A stretch of DNA of 13,283 nucleotides. It comes from an uncultured Planctomycetia bacterium (GTDB taxonomy: Bacteria; Planctomycetota; UBA1135; GCA-002686595). A model generated the notes under the pieces. That model saw only the letters and a list, made by a program, of their open reading frames with translations. It was not told where the DNA came from and made no database searches. The position numbers and the translations under genes are program-made. Position 1 is the stretch's first letter; each line of letters begins with the position of its first letter. This document shows positions 6,340 through 13,283 of this stretch, piece after piece. The DNA lies in the NCBI GenBank assembly GCA_938003765.1, contig CALKYE010000252.1:1-13283 (forward strand), read 5' to 3'.

Positions 6340-7581
6340 ATGCATCTCAATCGATATCGTCGCCTCCACCTGACGAATCTCGTCGGACTCGCCTTGGTCG
6401 GTCCCCTCTCCGGCAGCTCGCCACAAGAAGCGACTGCAGCGACCACCTCTCAAGATCCTTTGGCCGAGATCGTGCAGTCCGTCCTTCAGCCGGGAGCGGC
6501 GATGATGGCCGACATCGATCAACGGCCCGCCATGGTGCTGGAACTGCTGCGGATCGCAAGCGACGACCAGCAGGCAAGCGAACTGCAGCTCGCCAACGCA
6601 GTCGTCCACGAGGCGTTCGGCGGAGTCTACGTTCATGGGCAGTCGTTCATCGGTAGCGCTCCCGAGACGCCGGGACTCGTATTCACTCAGACGTTGAGCA
6701 TCCAGCCGATCTCGGACTATCGAGAGTGGGCCATCGAACCAGCCTGGATCGGGCTGTCGCCGACCGTTCAAGGAGTCAACGTGGCGCTTTACACCGGTCG
6801 GTTCGGACAGGGTCCGGAACACATCGGCGTGAAAGTGGTGACTGACCATGCCGTGGTTGCGAATCAGCCCTGCGCAGGTCAGCCGGGCTGCACGTCAATC
6901 TCCTACACGCCGTTCGATCTGATCGACCCGAACTCGCCGATCCTCGCGCAGGACGCTGGAGAATTCCTTCAAGCTTCCGTTCGAGGTGACTTCGACGATC
7001 CCACGGCGCTGCACGACTGGTTCACGTCACGCGTGGTCGTGCCGACAGTCTTGGACGGCCAATCCGGCGGAGGCTCGGATGGCGCAGCTTGTAGTTGCGA
7101 CATCATCAGAACGCGTGAGTGCCTCTACGCGGCGGAGCTCTACTTCTTCACGGAGTCGATGAACGTCCAGCAGACGTACGGACCCCGGGTTGCGGAGGCG
7201 ACGGAGGCTATTGCACCCTACGTCAAGGACTTCGTCACCAAGGTCACCGCCGGCGCGATCGAAGGAGCGAAAGCCGGTGCGATGTCCGGAACTGCCGGCG
7301 GTCCACTCAATCCCGCCTCGTCCTTCCTCGGTGCGCTGTTTGGGGGAGCCAACGGGGCCGCAGCCGGCGCCGTGGGATGGGCAATGTCCAACAATCTGGC
7401 GACCGTCGCGCAACTCGCTGTCGAACTCGAGGCGGCCAGGGCGGCTGCGAAGCAAGCTGCGTGCGACGTATTCCGCAACTCTGCGGACATGATCAAGAAC
7501 TGCTTCCGCGAGACGTGCCCTGACCTGCTCGACAACGCGTACTTCATCGCCGATCACTGGGTCGCAATCAACGGCTGCTAG
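6340..7581 (+). CDS. Secreted orphan protein with glycine-zipper segment
   Basis: A 413-residue protein I do not recognise. The N-terminus (RYRR, then LTNLVGLALVGPLSG at 11-25) looks like a signal peptide, though no clear AxA cleavage site is obvious. Residues about 40-235 look globular (ELLRIASDDQQASEL, GVYVHGQSFIG, WFTSRVVVPTV). A Gly/Ser linker (about 240-248) leads to a cysteine cluster (C251, C253, C261). Residues about 299-350 are very rich in Gly and Ala with repeated GxxxG-like spacing (AIEGAKAGAMSGTAGG, GALFGGANGAAAGAVG), a glycine-zipper pattern seen in membrane-inserting or oligomerising proteins. The end carries C375, C388, C393 and C413; with C178 and C184 that makes nine cysteines, suggesting disulfides. 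Its base composition is lower than its surroundings (37 of 60 G+C at 6601-6660 against 47 of 60 at 5281-5340). It lies between two broken gene copies and has its own dyads and a strong ribosome site, suggesting acquisition by transfer. Function unknown. Confidence 0.88.
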   Translation: MHLNRYRRLHLTNLVGLALVGPLSGSSPQEATAATTSQDPLAEIVQSVLQPGAAMMADIDQRPAMVLELLRIASDDQQASELQLANAVVHEAFGGVYVHGQSFIGSAPETPGLVFTQTLSIQPISDYREWAIEPAWIGLSPTVQGVNVALYTGRFGQGPEHIGVKVVTDHAVVANQPCAGQPGCTSISYTPFDLIDPNSPILAQDAGEFLQASVRGDFDDPTALHDWFTSRVVVPTVLDGQSGGGSDGAACSCDIIRTRECLYAAELYFFTESMNVQQTYGPRVAEATEAIAPYVKDFVTKVTAGAIEGAKAGAMSGTAGGPLNPASSFLGALFGGANGAAAGAVGWAMSNNLATVAQLAVELEAARAAAKQAACDVFRNSADMIKNCFRETCPDLLDNAYFIADHWVAINGC

Positions 7582-7837
7582 CAGCCCGGCCCTTGGCTCT
7601 CTCCTTCACGATTCGTTGGCGGTGCTCGCAGACCGAGTCGCACTGTCGAGTTGCGGAGGGGAGAGCTTGGCGCTGCATCGACGAATTCGCTGGCGGCGAG
7701 GTCCGATCATGTGTCAAGGCGGGGCTCGCTGAGAGGTGACGGAGGGACTTCTTCAGCACGAGCGCCGCCCAGTGTTGGAGTCAGCAGCCCGTGGAGCGTC
7801 CTCGATTTGGCGGAGTGCTCCCAGCAGGATCGAACGG
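7582..7837. other. Gap downstream of the orphan gene, no secure gene
   Basis: A minus-strand frame at 7568-7759 (63 residues, GTG start) contains RQCDSVCEHRQRIVKERAKG but overlaps the end of the orphan gene, has no ribosome site and matches nothing I know. At 7780-7787, GTCAGCAG repeats part of the right arm of the palindrome at 6259-6279. This region is probably the right margin of the inserted module. Confidence 0.35.
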
Positions 7838-7900
7838 GAGCTCGCCAGCCGGATCGGGACTCTCGCAGCCGCCGATGCGTCCCGTTGGCGCCGCGGATAG
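7838..7900 (+). pseudogene. Short relic of a second SGNH hydrolase gene (3' end)
   Basis: The codons read ELASRIGTLAAADASRWRRG then TAG; the intact SGNH protein has ELASVLETLAPADATRVRRG at residues 391-410. At the DNA level 45 of 59 bases match without gaps. The relic sits at the equivalent place relative to the opposing PhoD-like gene, and a GCGCTGA matching the SGNH stop region follows at 7914-7920, out of frame. Upstream of 7838 the resemblance stops. The match is short, so the call depends on its position as well as its sequence. Confidence 0.55.
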
Positions 7901-7913
7901 CTGCGGCTGGGCG

Positions 7914-7937
7914 GCGCTGAACAGAGCGGCTCAGCGC
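7914..7937. terminator. Inverted repeat at the PhoD-like gene stop (right copy)
   Basis: GCGCTGA (7914-7920) and TCAGCGC (7931-7937) form the same 7-bp stem as in the left copy but with a 10-nt loop. The right arm contains the stop codon of the PhoD-like gene. The arms are kept while the loop length differs, which suggests the hairpin has a function. Confidence 0.45.
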
Positions 7938-9181
7938 GGCCGCAGCCAGGTCGAGCTGCGCTCGACCGGAAAGCGGCACGGGCCCGCGAGATCCTCGAGC
8001 GTGATCCGCAGTTGCAGTCCTCGCGCCTGGACTCTCACGAACGCGGCCTCCATCGCTGAGCCCTTCATGAAGTTCGGGTCCGGCGGCGCGCGCGTCGGGT
8101 CGAGGCTCTCCTTCGCCGGGCCGCAAACGACTTCGAGCAGGTCGTAGCCGAGTTGCTCGCGCGTCTTGTGCTCGACGACGCCGGAGACGTGCGGATCGCT
8201 GCCGAGCAGCACCACGCCAAACACGCGGTGGAAGGCGAGCCAGCCGAGCAGATCGTCCCAGCTCTCGCGGTCGGCGCTGCGGGGGTCGAACCACCGACCC
8301 GGTTTCATCACGAGCTTGAAGGGCGCAGACGAGAACGCGAGCCGACCGAGCGCCGCGTCCAGCGAGTTCGACTCGAGCACCTCCGCGGGATCGACGAGGA
8401 TCAGCTCGAGCTCGCCCGAGCGCAGACCGCGCGACTGCGAACTCCAGAGCGAGTCTTCCTGCAGGAGCGGATGATGCTCCGAGTACGCCTGGCGAAGCGC
8501 GGGGAGCGCGTCGCGCCGCGGCGAGAGCGCGCCGAACGACGGCAGGTTGAAGAGCTGCGTCATTCCCCTGGGGTGCAGGAGGTCGGCGTCGCGATACAGG
8601 TCGTGGTAGTGCGAGCGGGCCTGGTCGAGATCGCCCGGCGGGAGCGCACGCACGTCGTCGAGTACGAGCAACCAATCGGCGCGCAGCTCAGCCGCCGAGC
8701 GCCAGGTGGGCGCGGCGTCGCATGCGTCGATCGAAGCGATGAGCAATCCGGAAGACCAGCGTTCCTCGCAAGGACCGAGGCAGCAGCCGCTCGGCTTGAC
8801 TTCGGCCCATTGAGCGTCGGGCAGGTCGAACGCGCGGTGCTTCCAAATTGGAACCTGCCTGCTGTCGAGCACCTGAAGCTCGAAGTCCAGCGGCACGAAC
8901 GGCCGCAACTCGACGCGCCAGTGAAGGCTGAGCCCGTTCTCGACCTTCGCCTCGGCGACGACGCGCGCCGCGAGCATGTCGTCAGCCCAAGAACGACTCA
9001 GCCAATTCCCGAGGTTGTCGACCGCAAGCGTGTACTCGCCGGGCGTCGGCGCGATGGCGGAAACCAGCAGGTCCCCGTCCTCGGCCAGCGCGAAGAACGG
9101 ACCGATCAGCGGCGCGCGCGGATCCTGCGCAGCGGCGAAGGCAGGGAGCGCGAGCGCGCAGGCGAGCACCGTTCGGAACAT
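7931..9181 (-). CDS. Exported PhoD-like protein, probably a catalytically degenerate member
   Basis: A 416-residue protein with a clear signal peptide (MFRTVLACALALPAFAAA, cleavage likely after A18). Its layout follows the alkaline phosphatase D family: an N-terminal beta domain (about 25-110, GPFFALAEDGD to LDSRQ), then ADWLLVLDDV (168-177) where PhoD proteins have 'aDf.l.lGDnIY', LFNLPSFGAL (210-219) where 'WDDHD.G' is expected, LELILVDPAEVLES (258-271) for the 'v.fl.LDtR..R' strand, SSAPFKLVMKPGRWFD (284-299), and FGVVLLGSDPHVSG (321-334) for 'gV.fLSGD.H'. D329 and H331 survive, but the GDN asparagine and the WDDHD ligands are absent, so metal-dependent phosphodiesterase activity is unlikely. 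The PhoD relation is from remembered family patterns and needs structural support. A truncated paralogue lies at 5903. Its start is 148 bases from the divergent gene at 9330. Confidence 0.85.
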   Translation of the reverse strand: MFRTVLACALALPAFAAAQDPRAPLIGPFFALAEDGDLLVSAIAPTPGEYTLAVDNLGNWLSRSWADDMLAARVVAEAKVENGLSLHWRVELRPFVPLDFELQVLDSRQVPIWKHRAFDLPDAQWAEVKPSGCCLGPCEERWSSGLLIASIDACDAAPTWRSAAELRADWLLVLDDVRALPPGDLDQARSHYHDLYRDADLLHPRGMTQLFNLPSFGALSPRRDALPALRQAYSEHHPLLQEDSLWSSQSRGLRSGELELILVDPAEVLESNSLDAALGRLAFSSAPFKLVMKPGRWFDPRSADRESWDDLLGWLAFHRVFGVVLLGSDPHVSGVVEHKTREQLGYDLLEVVCGPAKESLDPTRAPPDPNFMKGSAMEAAFVRVQARGLQLRITLEDLAGPCRFPVERSSTWLRPR

Positions 9182-9315
9182 CGGCGTCGATTAGCGCGGC
9201 GCTCGGCGCGCGTCACGCCTGTTCGCAGCTCCACGTCGAGCTATCGGTCGGCGCGCGCGCTCGTGGCCTCGGAGCTCGCAGACGTGCTCGTCGCGCGGCG
9301 CCAGGCCCGGCGAAC

Positions 9316-9321
9316 TAGACT
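9316..9321 (+). promoter_or_regulatory. Candidate -10 element TAGACT for the 9330 gene
   Basis: TAGACT (TANNNT form) ends 8 bases before ATG 9330, so transcription would begin at or next to the start codon, giving a leaderless or near-leaderless message. The gene has no Shine-Dalgarno site, which fits. No -35 is evident. Confidence 0.3.
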
Positions 9322-9329
9322 GACTCTGC

Positions 9330-10709
9330 ATGAAGCGGGTGCTCGCACTGCTGCTCATCAGCGCGCTGGCGCTGCTGGGTTGGATGGTGAGCCGTCTGTC
9401 GACGGGCCCAGGCGTCGGCGCGCAAGCCCAGCCGACACCGAGCGGCGCCGAGCGAGAAACGCGCGACTTCGAGACGCCAGAGCCCGCAGCGCCCGTCCCC
9501 GCCGCTCCGCCGGTGTTGGAGAGCGTCGAGCGCACCGAGATCGCTCCGACCGCCGCGCCGACGGAGCAACGCCTCACGCTGCTGGGTGCGGTCCGCGACC
9601 GCCGCGGCCGCGCGATCGAACGCTTCGGCGTCCGCGGCATTCGCAAGGACGCGAGCAACGCGTTCGTCGAAGAGCGCGTGTGGGACGTCGCGCAGCACGC
9701 GGGCGGCGAGTTCGCGTTGGAAGCGCTCGAGCCGCACGCGTGGGAGCTCGCGCCCTTCGCCGAGGGCTACAAGCTCGAGCGCAGCGAGCGCTTCGTGCGC
9801 TCGAACGCGCGCCCCGTCGTGTTCCGGATGAGCGCGGAGGTCGAAGTCTCTGGAATCGTGCTCGACGCGCGCGACAGGCCCGTCGCGGGCGCGTTGGTCA
9901 AGGCCGCGGAGCGCGGCGACGCACTCCTTCTCGGCGACAGAGCGCAGCGGAGCTTCGAGACCACAACGGACGACAGCGGTCGGTTCTGGATGAAGTTGGA
10001 CCAGTCGAACTACGCGTTGCGCGTCTCGCGGGACGGCTTCGTCGACAGTGCGGAGCAGCTCATCGAGATCGAGGACCTCGCCCCGCGGGGTGGACTCGAG
10101 CTGCGCCTCCACGACGGCTGCAGCGTGCGCATCGCCTTCGACCGTGCGGCGCTCGGCTCCGCCGCGCCAGCGGCAGCCATCGCCCTCCCACTTCGCGGGG
10201 GCGGCGGCCCGCAACCCGTGACGGTGGACGCCGACGCGAGCGAGGTGACGCTGCGCGGACTCGCGCCAGGCTGGCAGAGGCTGATCCTGGTGACGGGCAG
10301 TCCATCGGATGCGGCGTACACGGCCGCCGTTGAACTGGAATTCGGCGAGCCACTGGAAGTGACGTTCGAGGTCCGTCCCATCGTTCCGGTCGCCATCCAA
10401 CTGCGGCCACTCCAGCCCAGCGCCGAGGCGCTGGACTTCCAGCAGCAGTACGAGTTCCTCCCCACGCTGCCGAACCTCAACTGGCTCGAACTCTCGCGCA
10501 AGGGCTCGCGCGTCGCAGTAAACCCGGGGGAGCAGCACTGGCGCTCGCCCAGCGAGTGGACCGCGCCAGGTCCGGGGAATTACGTCGTGTTCCCGCGGCG
10601 ACGTTCGAACGATCGCGTCGCGCCGCCCACTCGCTTCGAAGCGCCTCGAAGCCCGTCGTTCGAACTCGTGCTCGCACCTCTGAGCACGGGCACGTCCCTC
10701 GGTCACTGA
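9330..10709 (+). CDS. Membrane-anchored carboxypeptidase-regulatory-like domain protein
   Basis: A 459-residue protein with an N-terminal signal anchor (MKRVLALLLISALALLGWMV, 1-20) and a Pro/Ala/Glu-rich linker (about 30-80) that would span the periplasm. Repeated beta-sandwich modules follow. The first is at about 81-166 (LTLLGAVRDRRGRAIERFGVRG). The clearest is at about 171-250: VSGIVLDARDRPVAGALVKA, TTDDSGRFWMKLDQSNYALRVSRDGF, the classic CarboxypepD_reg pattern of 'v.G.V.d..g.pv.gA.V...  t.t..dG.f.l......y.l.v...Gy'. A third module lies at about 255-350. These are transthyretin-like binding or structural domains without catalytic residues, common in surface proteins. The final 90 residues are unassigned and Arg/Pro-rich. 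Its promoter region is shared with the divergent PhoD-like gene. It converges with the C25-like gene, 64 bases away. Confidence 0.88.
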   Translation: MKRVLALLLISALALLGWMVSRLSTGPGVGAQAQPTPSGAERETRDFETPEPAAPVPAAPPVLESVERTEIAPTAAPTEQRLTLLGAVRDRRGRAIERFGVRGIRKDASNAFVEERVWDVAQHAGGEFALEALEPHAWELAPFAEGYKLERSERFVRSNARPVVFRMSAEVEVSGIVLDARDRPVAGALVKAAERGDALLLGDRAQRSFETTTDDSGRFWMKLDQSNYALRVSRDGFVDSAEQLIEIEDLAPRGGLELRLHDGCSVRIAFDRAALGSAAPAAAIALPLRGGGGPQPVTVDADASEVTLRGLAPGWQRLILVTGSPSDAAYTAAVELEFGEPLEVTFEVRPIVPVAIQLRPLQPSAEALDFQQQYEFLPTLPNLNWLELSRKGSRVAVNPGEQHWRSPSEWTAPGPGNYVVFPRRRSNDRVAPPTRFEAPRSPSFELVLAPLSTGTSLGH

Positions 10710-10773
10710 CCAGCGGGCTGGATCCGGGCGGACCGCTGCGTGCGGCGCGGCGGCGTCAGGCTCGCGCTGCGCG

Positions 10774-13116
10774 CTAGCGCTCCATCAATCGAAACTGCGC
10801 GCTGCGACGCTCGGAACGCAGCTCGCCCGACTCCGCGTCGCTCTCGACGAGCCGCACGCGCCAGTACAGCGAGCGCTCGCCGCCCTCGTGCTCGTCCACG
10901 AAGGCGCGGCCGGAGAAGCCGAGCTCTCCACGCGCATCGTCGACGGCCTGGACGCGCTCGAAGCGCCGCCGCGAACGAACTTCGGCGGTGAACACGTGGC
11001 GATCTTCGTTGCGGTTGCGCGGGCCGAACCAGGCGCTGTCGACGCCGACTCCCACCGCGCGCCATGCGTGGAGCTTGTCGACCGGACACTTCCACTCCTC
11101 GAGCGGCGCGTACTCCGAGCGGAACCACTCCTTCGGGCCGACGACGGTGGCCATCGAGTTGCGCAGCTCGACGCGCGCGCCGGGCGGCAGCGCGTTCGAA
11201 GCGAACTCGAAGCGCAGGGCCGGATCGCCGAACACCGCCGCGGAGTGAAGCTGGTAGCGCACGAGGTTCACGTCCACGCCCGTTCCGTCGAGCAGCGCGA
11301 CGAGCACGCGGTTGAGCGCCGTGCGATGGGCCTCGCCGAGACTCTGCCCCGCAAGCACGGCGTTGAGGAACTCGGTGCGGAACAGCTCCTGTTGCGCCGT
11401 TCCGCGCCTGCGGTTGCCGGCAAACGCGAGCGCGCCGTTGCGGAGCATGCGCAGCGGCGCCGAGCGGCGCTCCGCGTCCATGTCGAGCGCCGCGGTGCTG
11501 CAGCCCGACGACTCCACGAGGCACGGAGCGAGCAGGACGCGCGAGCTCCACTCGTAGGTCTTGCCGAGTTGAGTCCACGCGGCGTGCGAGCCGTGCTGGA
11601 GCAACTCGACGCGCGTGAGCGGCGAGTCGTCCGCGATGAAGTCATCTCCCGCGTGGTGTCCGGCCGGCGTCAGGCCCGCCGCGACGAGCAGCGGATCGAC
11701 TCCACCGCTGCCCCATTCAGCAGTCGCGAAGCGCCGCGCGTGCGAGCGGTCGCGGAACGTCGGCGCGGCGAATCCACGACACGCCTGCAGCGTGGCCGAC
11801 GCCAGGTCCTCCGCCGCGAAGCGCGCGAAGGCGAGGTCGACGAAAGGATCTGCGTCGGTCTGCGCCAGCGCGAGATCGGACACGAGGTCCGCATCGATGG
11901 GTGCCGCGCTGCCGACGATCGCCATCGGAATCGCGTCGGGCCAGCCGACGAGACAGAGCATTCCCGGCGCGCTGCGCGCGGCGGCGCGAACGCGCTGGAC
12001 CGAATCGACGATGTCCGGCGCCGTGGGCGCCGTCAGCCACAACGCGTGGCCGCGAGCCTTCTCGTCGGCGTCGAGGTCGATCGAGTGACGTCGTCCGCCG
12101 AGCGCGATCTCCGCGCCCGTGCGCAGCGCCTCCTCGCCCTTGTCCGCGAAGTCGCCGTCGCCGTTCACGTCGAACTGCGCGAAGGGGCGGCCGTCCGCGG
12201 GATCGATTCCGACGACGAAGGAGAGCGAGCGCTTGCCATTCTCGACCTCGCCGCGCCGCAGGCCGTTCGCCGCCGCGAGCGTGCCCTTGGGCGACTTCGC
12301 GAGCGGCGCAGCGTCGACACGCTGCTTCCAACGCACGTCACCCGGAACCACCGCGACCGCGCCGTTCCTCGCCGCCGCGAGCAACGCTCCCGCGAGCGAG
12401 AGCTGCGCGGCGTGCTCGAGGCGATCGTCCTGCGCCTGCACCGCGGCGATGTACTCGACGGGCTTGCCTGCGCTGCTCAGCTTCGCGGCGACCGCGGGTC
12501 CGTCCGCGAGCCGCTCGACGCGCAGCCCGGCGATGCGAGTCGGCGCGTCGGCGCCCACGGTGAGCACGGCGCTCACGCCCAGTCGCGCGAGTTGCGCGTT
12601 CACCGCGTCGGACACGCCGCTTCGCTCGCACGGCAGGAACGGCGCCCCCATGCGCGCCGCGAGCACGGCCGCGCACAATGTCGCAGCCCGATCCGTGGGA
12701 TCGCTCAACACCGCCGTCTCGCACGAACCGGCGAAGCGCTCCGCGAGCTCGCACGCGATCGCCGTCGCGTCCTGCGCTGCAGTGGCGCGGACCTTCGCGT
12801 CCCACGGCGGCGGAGGCGGAGGCAACGCGCCCAGTTGGATCAACTGCTCGGGCTCGGCGCGACGCAGGAAGTCGAGCAGCTCGGGCCGCCACGGATCGCG
12901 CGCATCGACGGCCAACACGAGCGGCAGACCGCCGTTCGCGCAGGCTGCTGCGAGCGCGCTCGCGAAGCTCACATCCGTGTCCGCCGCGCGCGCCGCGATC
13001 GGGACGACGTAGACGGAAGCGCCGGCCGGGTTCTGCGCGCGGACGGGCGCGACGAACGACGCGAGCGCGAGTGTCAGCGGCGCGAGCAGTACGCGAACGG
13101 CGCGAGTGGATCGCAT
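10774..13116 (-). CDS. Large exported gingipain-like (peptidase family C25-type) protein
   Basis: A 780-residue protein from ATG 13114-13116 with signal peptide MRSTRAVRVLLAPLTLALAS and a likely VRA|Q cleavage after residue 27; the 26 codons upstream in frame (to 13194) are low-complexity and would precede the signal. Residues about 34-97 and 134-192 look like two related alpha/beta modules resembling cell-wall-binding repeat 2 domains (RAATLCAAVLAARMGAPFLP, then LGVSAVLTVGADAP), joined through a run of six prolines (99-104). An acidic loop DVNGDGDFADKG (316-327) resembles a Ca-binding EF-hand/dockerin loop. The C-terminal half has the clan CD pattern of hydrophobic strand then HG (VELLQHGS, H508-G509) and hydrophobic strand then Cys (RVLLAPCLVESSG, C532), followed by RNGALAFAGNRR, the C25-like 'p.Gaia.....r', SLGEAHRTAL and VFGDPALRF. 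A secreted Cys protease is plausible; activity is inferred. The stop codon lies in the palindrome GCGCTAGCGC (10771-10780). Confidence 0.88.
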   Translation of the reverse strand: MRSTRAVRVLLAPLTLALASFVAPVRAQNPAGASVYVVPIAARAADTDVSFASALAAACANGGLPLVLAVDARDPWRPELLDFLRRAEPEQLIQLGALPPPPPPWDAKVRATAAQDATAIACELAERFAGSCETAVLSDPTDRAATLCAAVLAARMGAPFLPCERSGVSDAVNAQLARLGVSAVLTVGADAPTRIAGLRVERLADGPAVAAKLSSAGKPVEYIAAVQAQDDRLEHAAQLSLAGALLAAARNGAVAVVPGDVRWKQRVDAAPLAKSPKGTLAAANGLRRGEVENGKRSLSFVVGIDPADGRPFAQFDVNGDGDFADKGEEALRTGAEIALGGRRHSIDLDADEKARGHALWLTAPTAPDIVDSVQRVRAAARSAPGMLCLVGWPDAIPMAIVGSAAPIDADLVSDLALAQTDADPFVDLAFARFAAEDLASATLQACRGFAAPTFRDRSHARRFATAEWGSGGVDPLLVAAGLTPAGHHAGDDFIADDSPLTRVELLQHGSHAAWTQLGKTYEWSSRVLLAPCLVESSGCSTAALDMDAERRSAPLRMLRNGALAFAGNRRRGTAQQELFRTEFLNAVLAGQSLGEAHRTALNRVLVALLDGTGVDVNLVRYQLHSAAVFGDPALRFEFASNALPPGARVELRNSMATVVGPKEWFRSEYAPLEEWKCPVDKLHAWRAVGVGVDSAWFGPRNRNEDRHVFTAEVRSRRRFERVQAVDDARGELGFSGRAFVDEHEGGERSLYWRVRLVESDAESGELRSERRSAQFRLMER

Positions 13117-13126
13117 GGCCTCGACG

Positions 13127-13132
13127 AGCCTA
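13127..13132 (-). promoter_or_regulatory. Candidate -10 element TAGGCT for the C25-like gene
   Basis: Read on the minus strand, TAGGCT ends 10 bases before ATG 13116, so the message would have an extremely short leader. No -35 is evident. Listed because the same TAGNNT form appears before 4574 and 9330. Confidence 0.25.
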
Positions 13133-13215
13133 CCAGTCGACGGCGAACCGCTCCGTGCTCCGCGGCCTCGACTTGCGCCTCCGCTGCGCGCCAATACGCA
13201 CGCCGCTTCGAGCGC

Positions 13216-13283
13216 TCAGTTCGGCGCGGGGCCGAGTTCGGCGAACAGCGCGCGCACCTTGGCGGGGATGCGCCAGCTCCGCT
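13216..13283 (-). CDS. C-terminal fragment of an unidentified protein (5' end outside window)
   Basis: The minus-strand frame ending in TGA at 13216-13218 reads RSWRIPAKVRALFAELGPAPN, with G/C-ending codons typical of this genome and a plausible amphipathic helix (KVRALFAEL). It lies 99 bases upstream of the C25-like gene on the same strand and could be transcribed ahead of it. Twenty-one residues are too few to assign a family. Confidence 0.5.
   Translation of the reverse strand, partial: RSWRIPAKVRALFAELGPAPN

Larger units (their letters stand above)
7838..8236. repeat. Right copy of the duplicated convergent gene-end segment
   Basis: Partner of 5744-6214. It contains the SGNH relic, the stop-codon inverted repeat and the 3' end of the intact PhoD-like gene. 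The well-conserved block is 7931-8155. Confidence 0.8.

Noticed and set aside
7568..7759. 63-residue minus-strand frame as an immunity or antitoxin gene
   Set aside because: It overlaps the 3' end of the orphan gene, has no ribosome site and shows no family signature.
8153..10333. A 726-codon plus-strand open frame
   Set aside because: It runs antisense to the PhoD-like gene and out of frame through the 9330 gene, with an Arg-rich translation; it spans two better-supported genes.
9315..10706. Minus-strand open frame opposite the CarboxypepD_reg-like gene
   Set aside because: The plus strand has a signal anchor and clear domain pattern; the reverse product has no recognisable motif.
1..13283. 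CRISPR array, tRNA, rRNA or transposase gene
   Set aside because: I looked for regularly spaced repeats, cloverleaf-type ends and transposase or integrase motifs across the window and found none.

Overview
The window is very GC-rich DNA (68-70% by eye) with strong G/C preference at third codon positions, few clear Shine-Dalgarno sites, and many exported proteins of unknown role. The protein set fits a Planctomycetota-type genome: an SGNH hydrolase with the 'NSFGLRD' region, a PhoD-like exported protein, a C25/gingipain-like exported protein with an acidic Ca-loop-like motif, a carboxypeptidase-regulatory-like anchored protein, and an LTxxQ coiled-coil protein. The lineage is inferred from style, not from a marker gene.

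Layout. 1-272 (+): C-terminal end of a TetR-family regulator. 588-1808 (-): radical SAM/SPASM enzyme. 1809-2439: no secure gene, but plus-strand coding-like signal that may be a decayed gene. 2440-3186 (+): YfiH/laccase-domain purine nucleoside phosphorylase family. 3290-3303: a run of 14 C in the leader of 3328-4116 (+), a membrane-anchored coiled-coil LTxxQ-like protein. 4117-4573: mostly unassigned, with a weak minus-strand candidate. 4574-5884 (+): membrane-anchored SGNH hydrolase. 5903-6271 (-): truncated copy of the 3' end of a PhoD-like gene. 6340-7581 (+): secreted orphan protein with a glycine-zipper segment, lower GC, the best ribosome binding site in the window and dyad symmetries upstream. 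7838-7900 (+): short relic resembling the SGNH 3' end. 7931-9181 (-): intact PhoD-like exported protein that seems to lack the metal ligands. 9330-10709 (+): anchored CarboxypepD_reg-like protein. 10774-13116 (-): large exported C25-like protein. 13216-13283 (-): C-terminal end of another gene.

The main observation is at 5744-8236. The arrangement 'SGNH 3' end > < PhoD-like 3' end' occurs twice. In the left copy the SGNH gene is whole and the PhoD-like gene is cut; in the right copy the PhoD-like gene is whole and only a scrap of the SGNH gene remains. The orphan gene lies between the two broken ends. The simplest reading is an old tandem duplication of a convergent gene pair, whose middle was later replaced by a module carrying the orphan gene. 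Functionally, 3328-13116 is a run of genes for envelope-anchored or exported proteins, mostly in separate transcription units; the intracellular enzymes sit at the left end.
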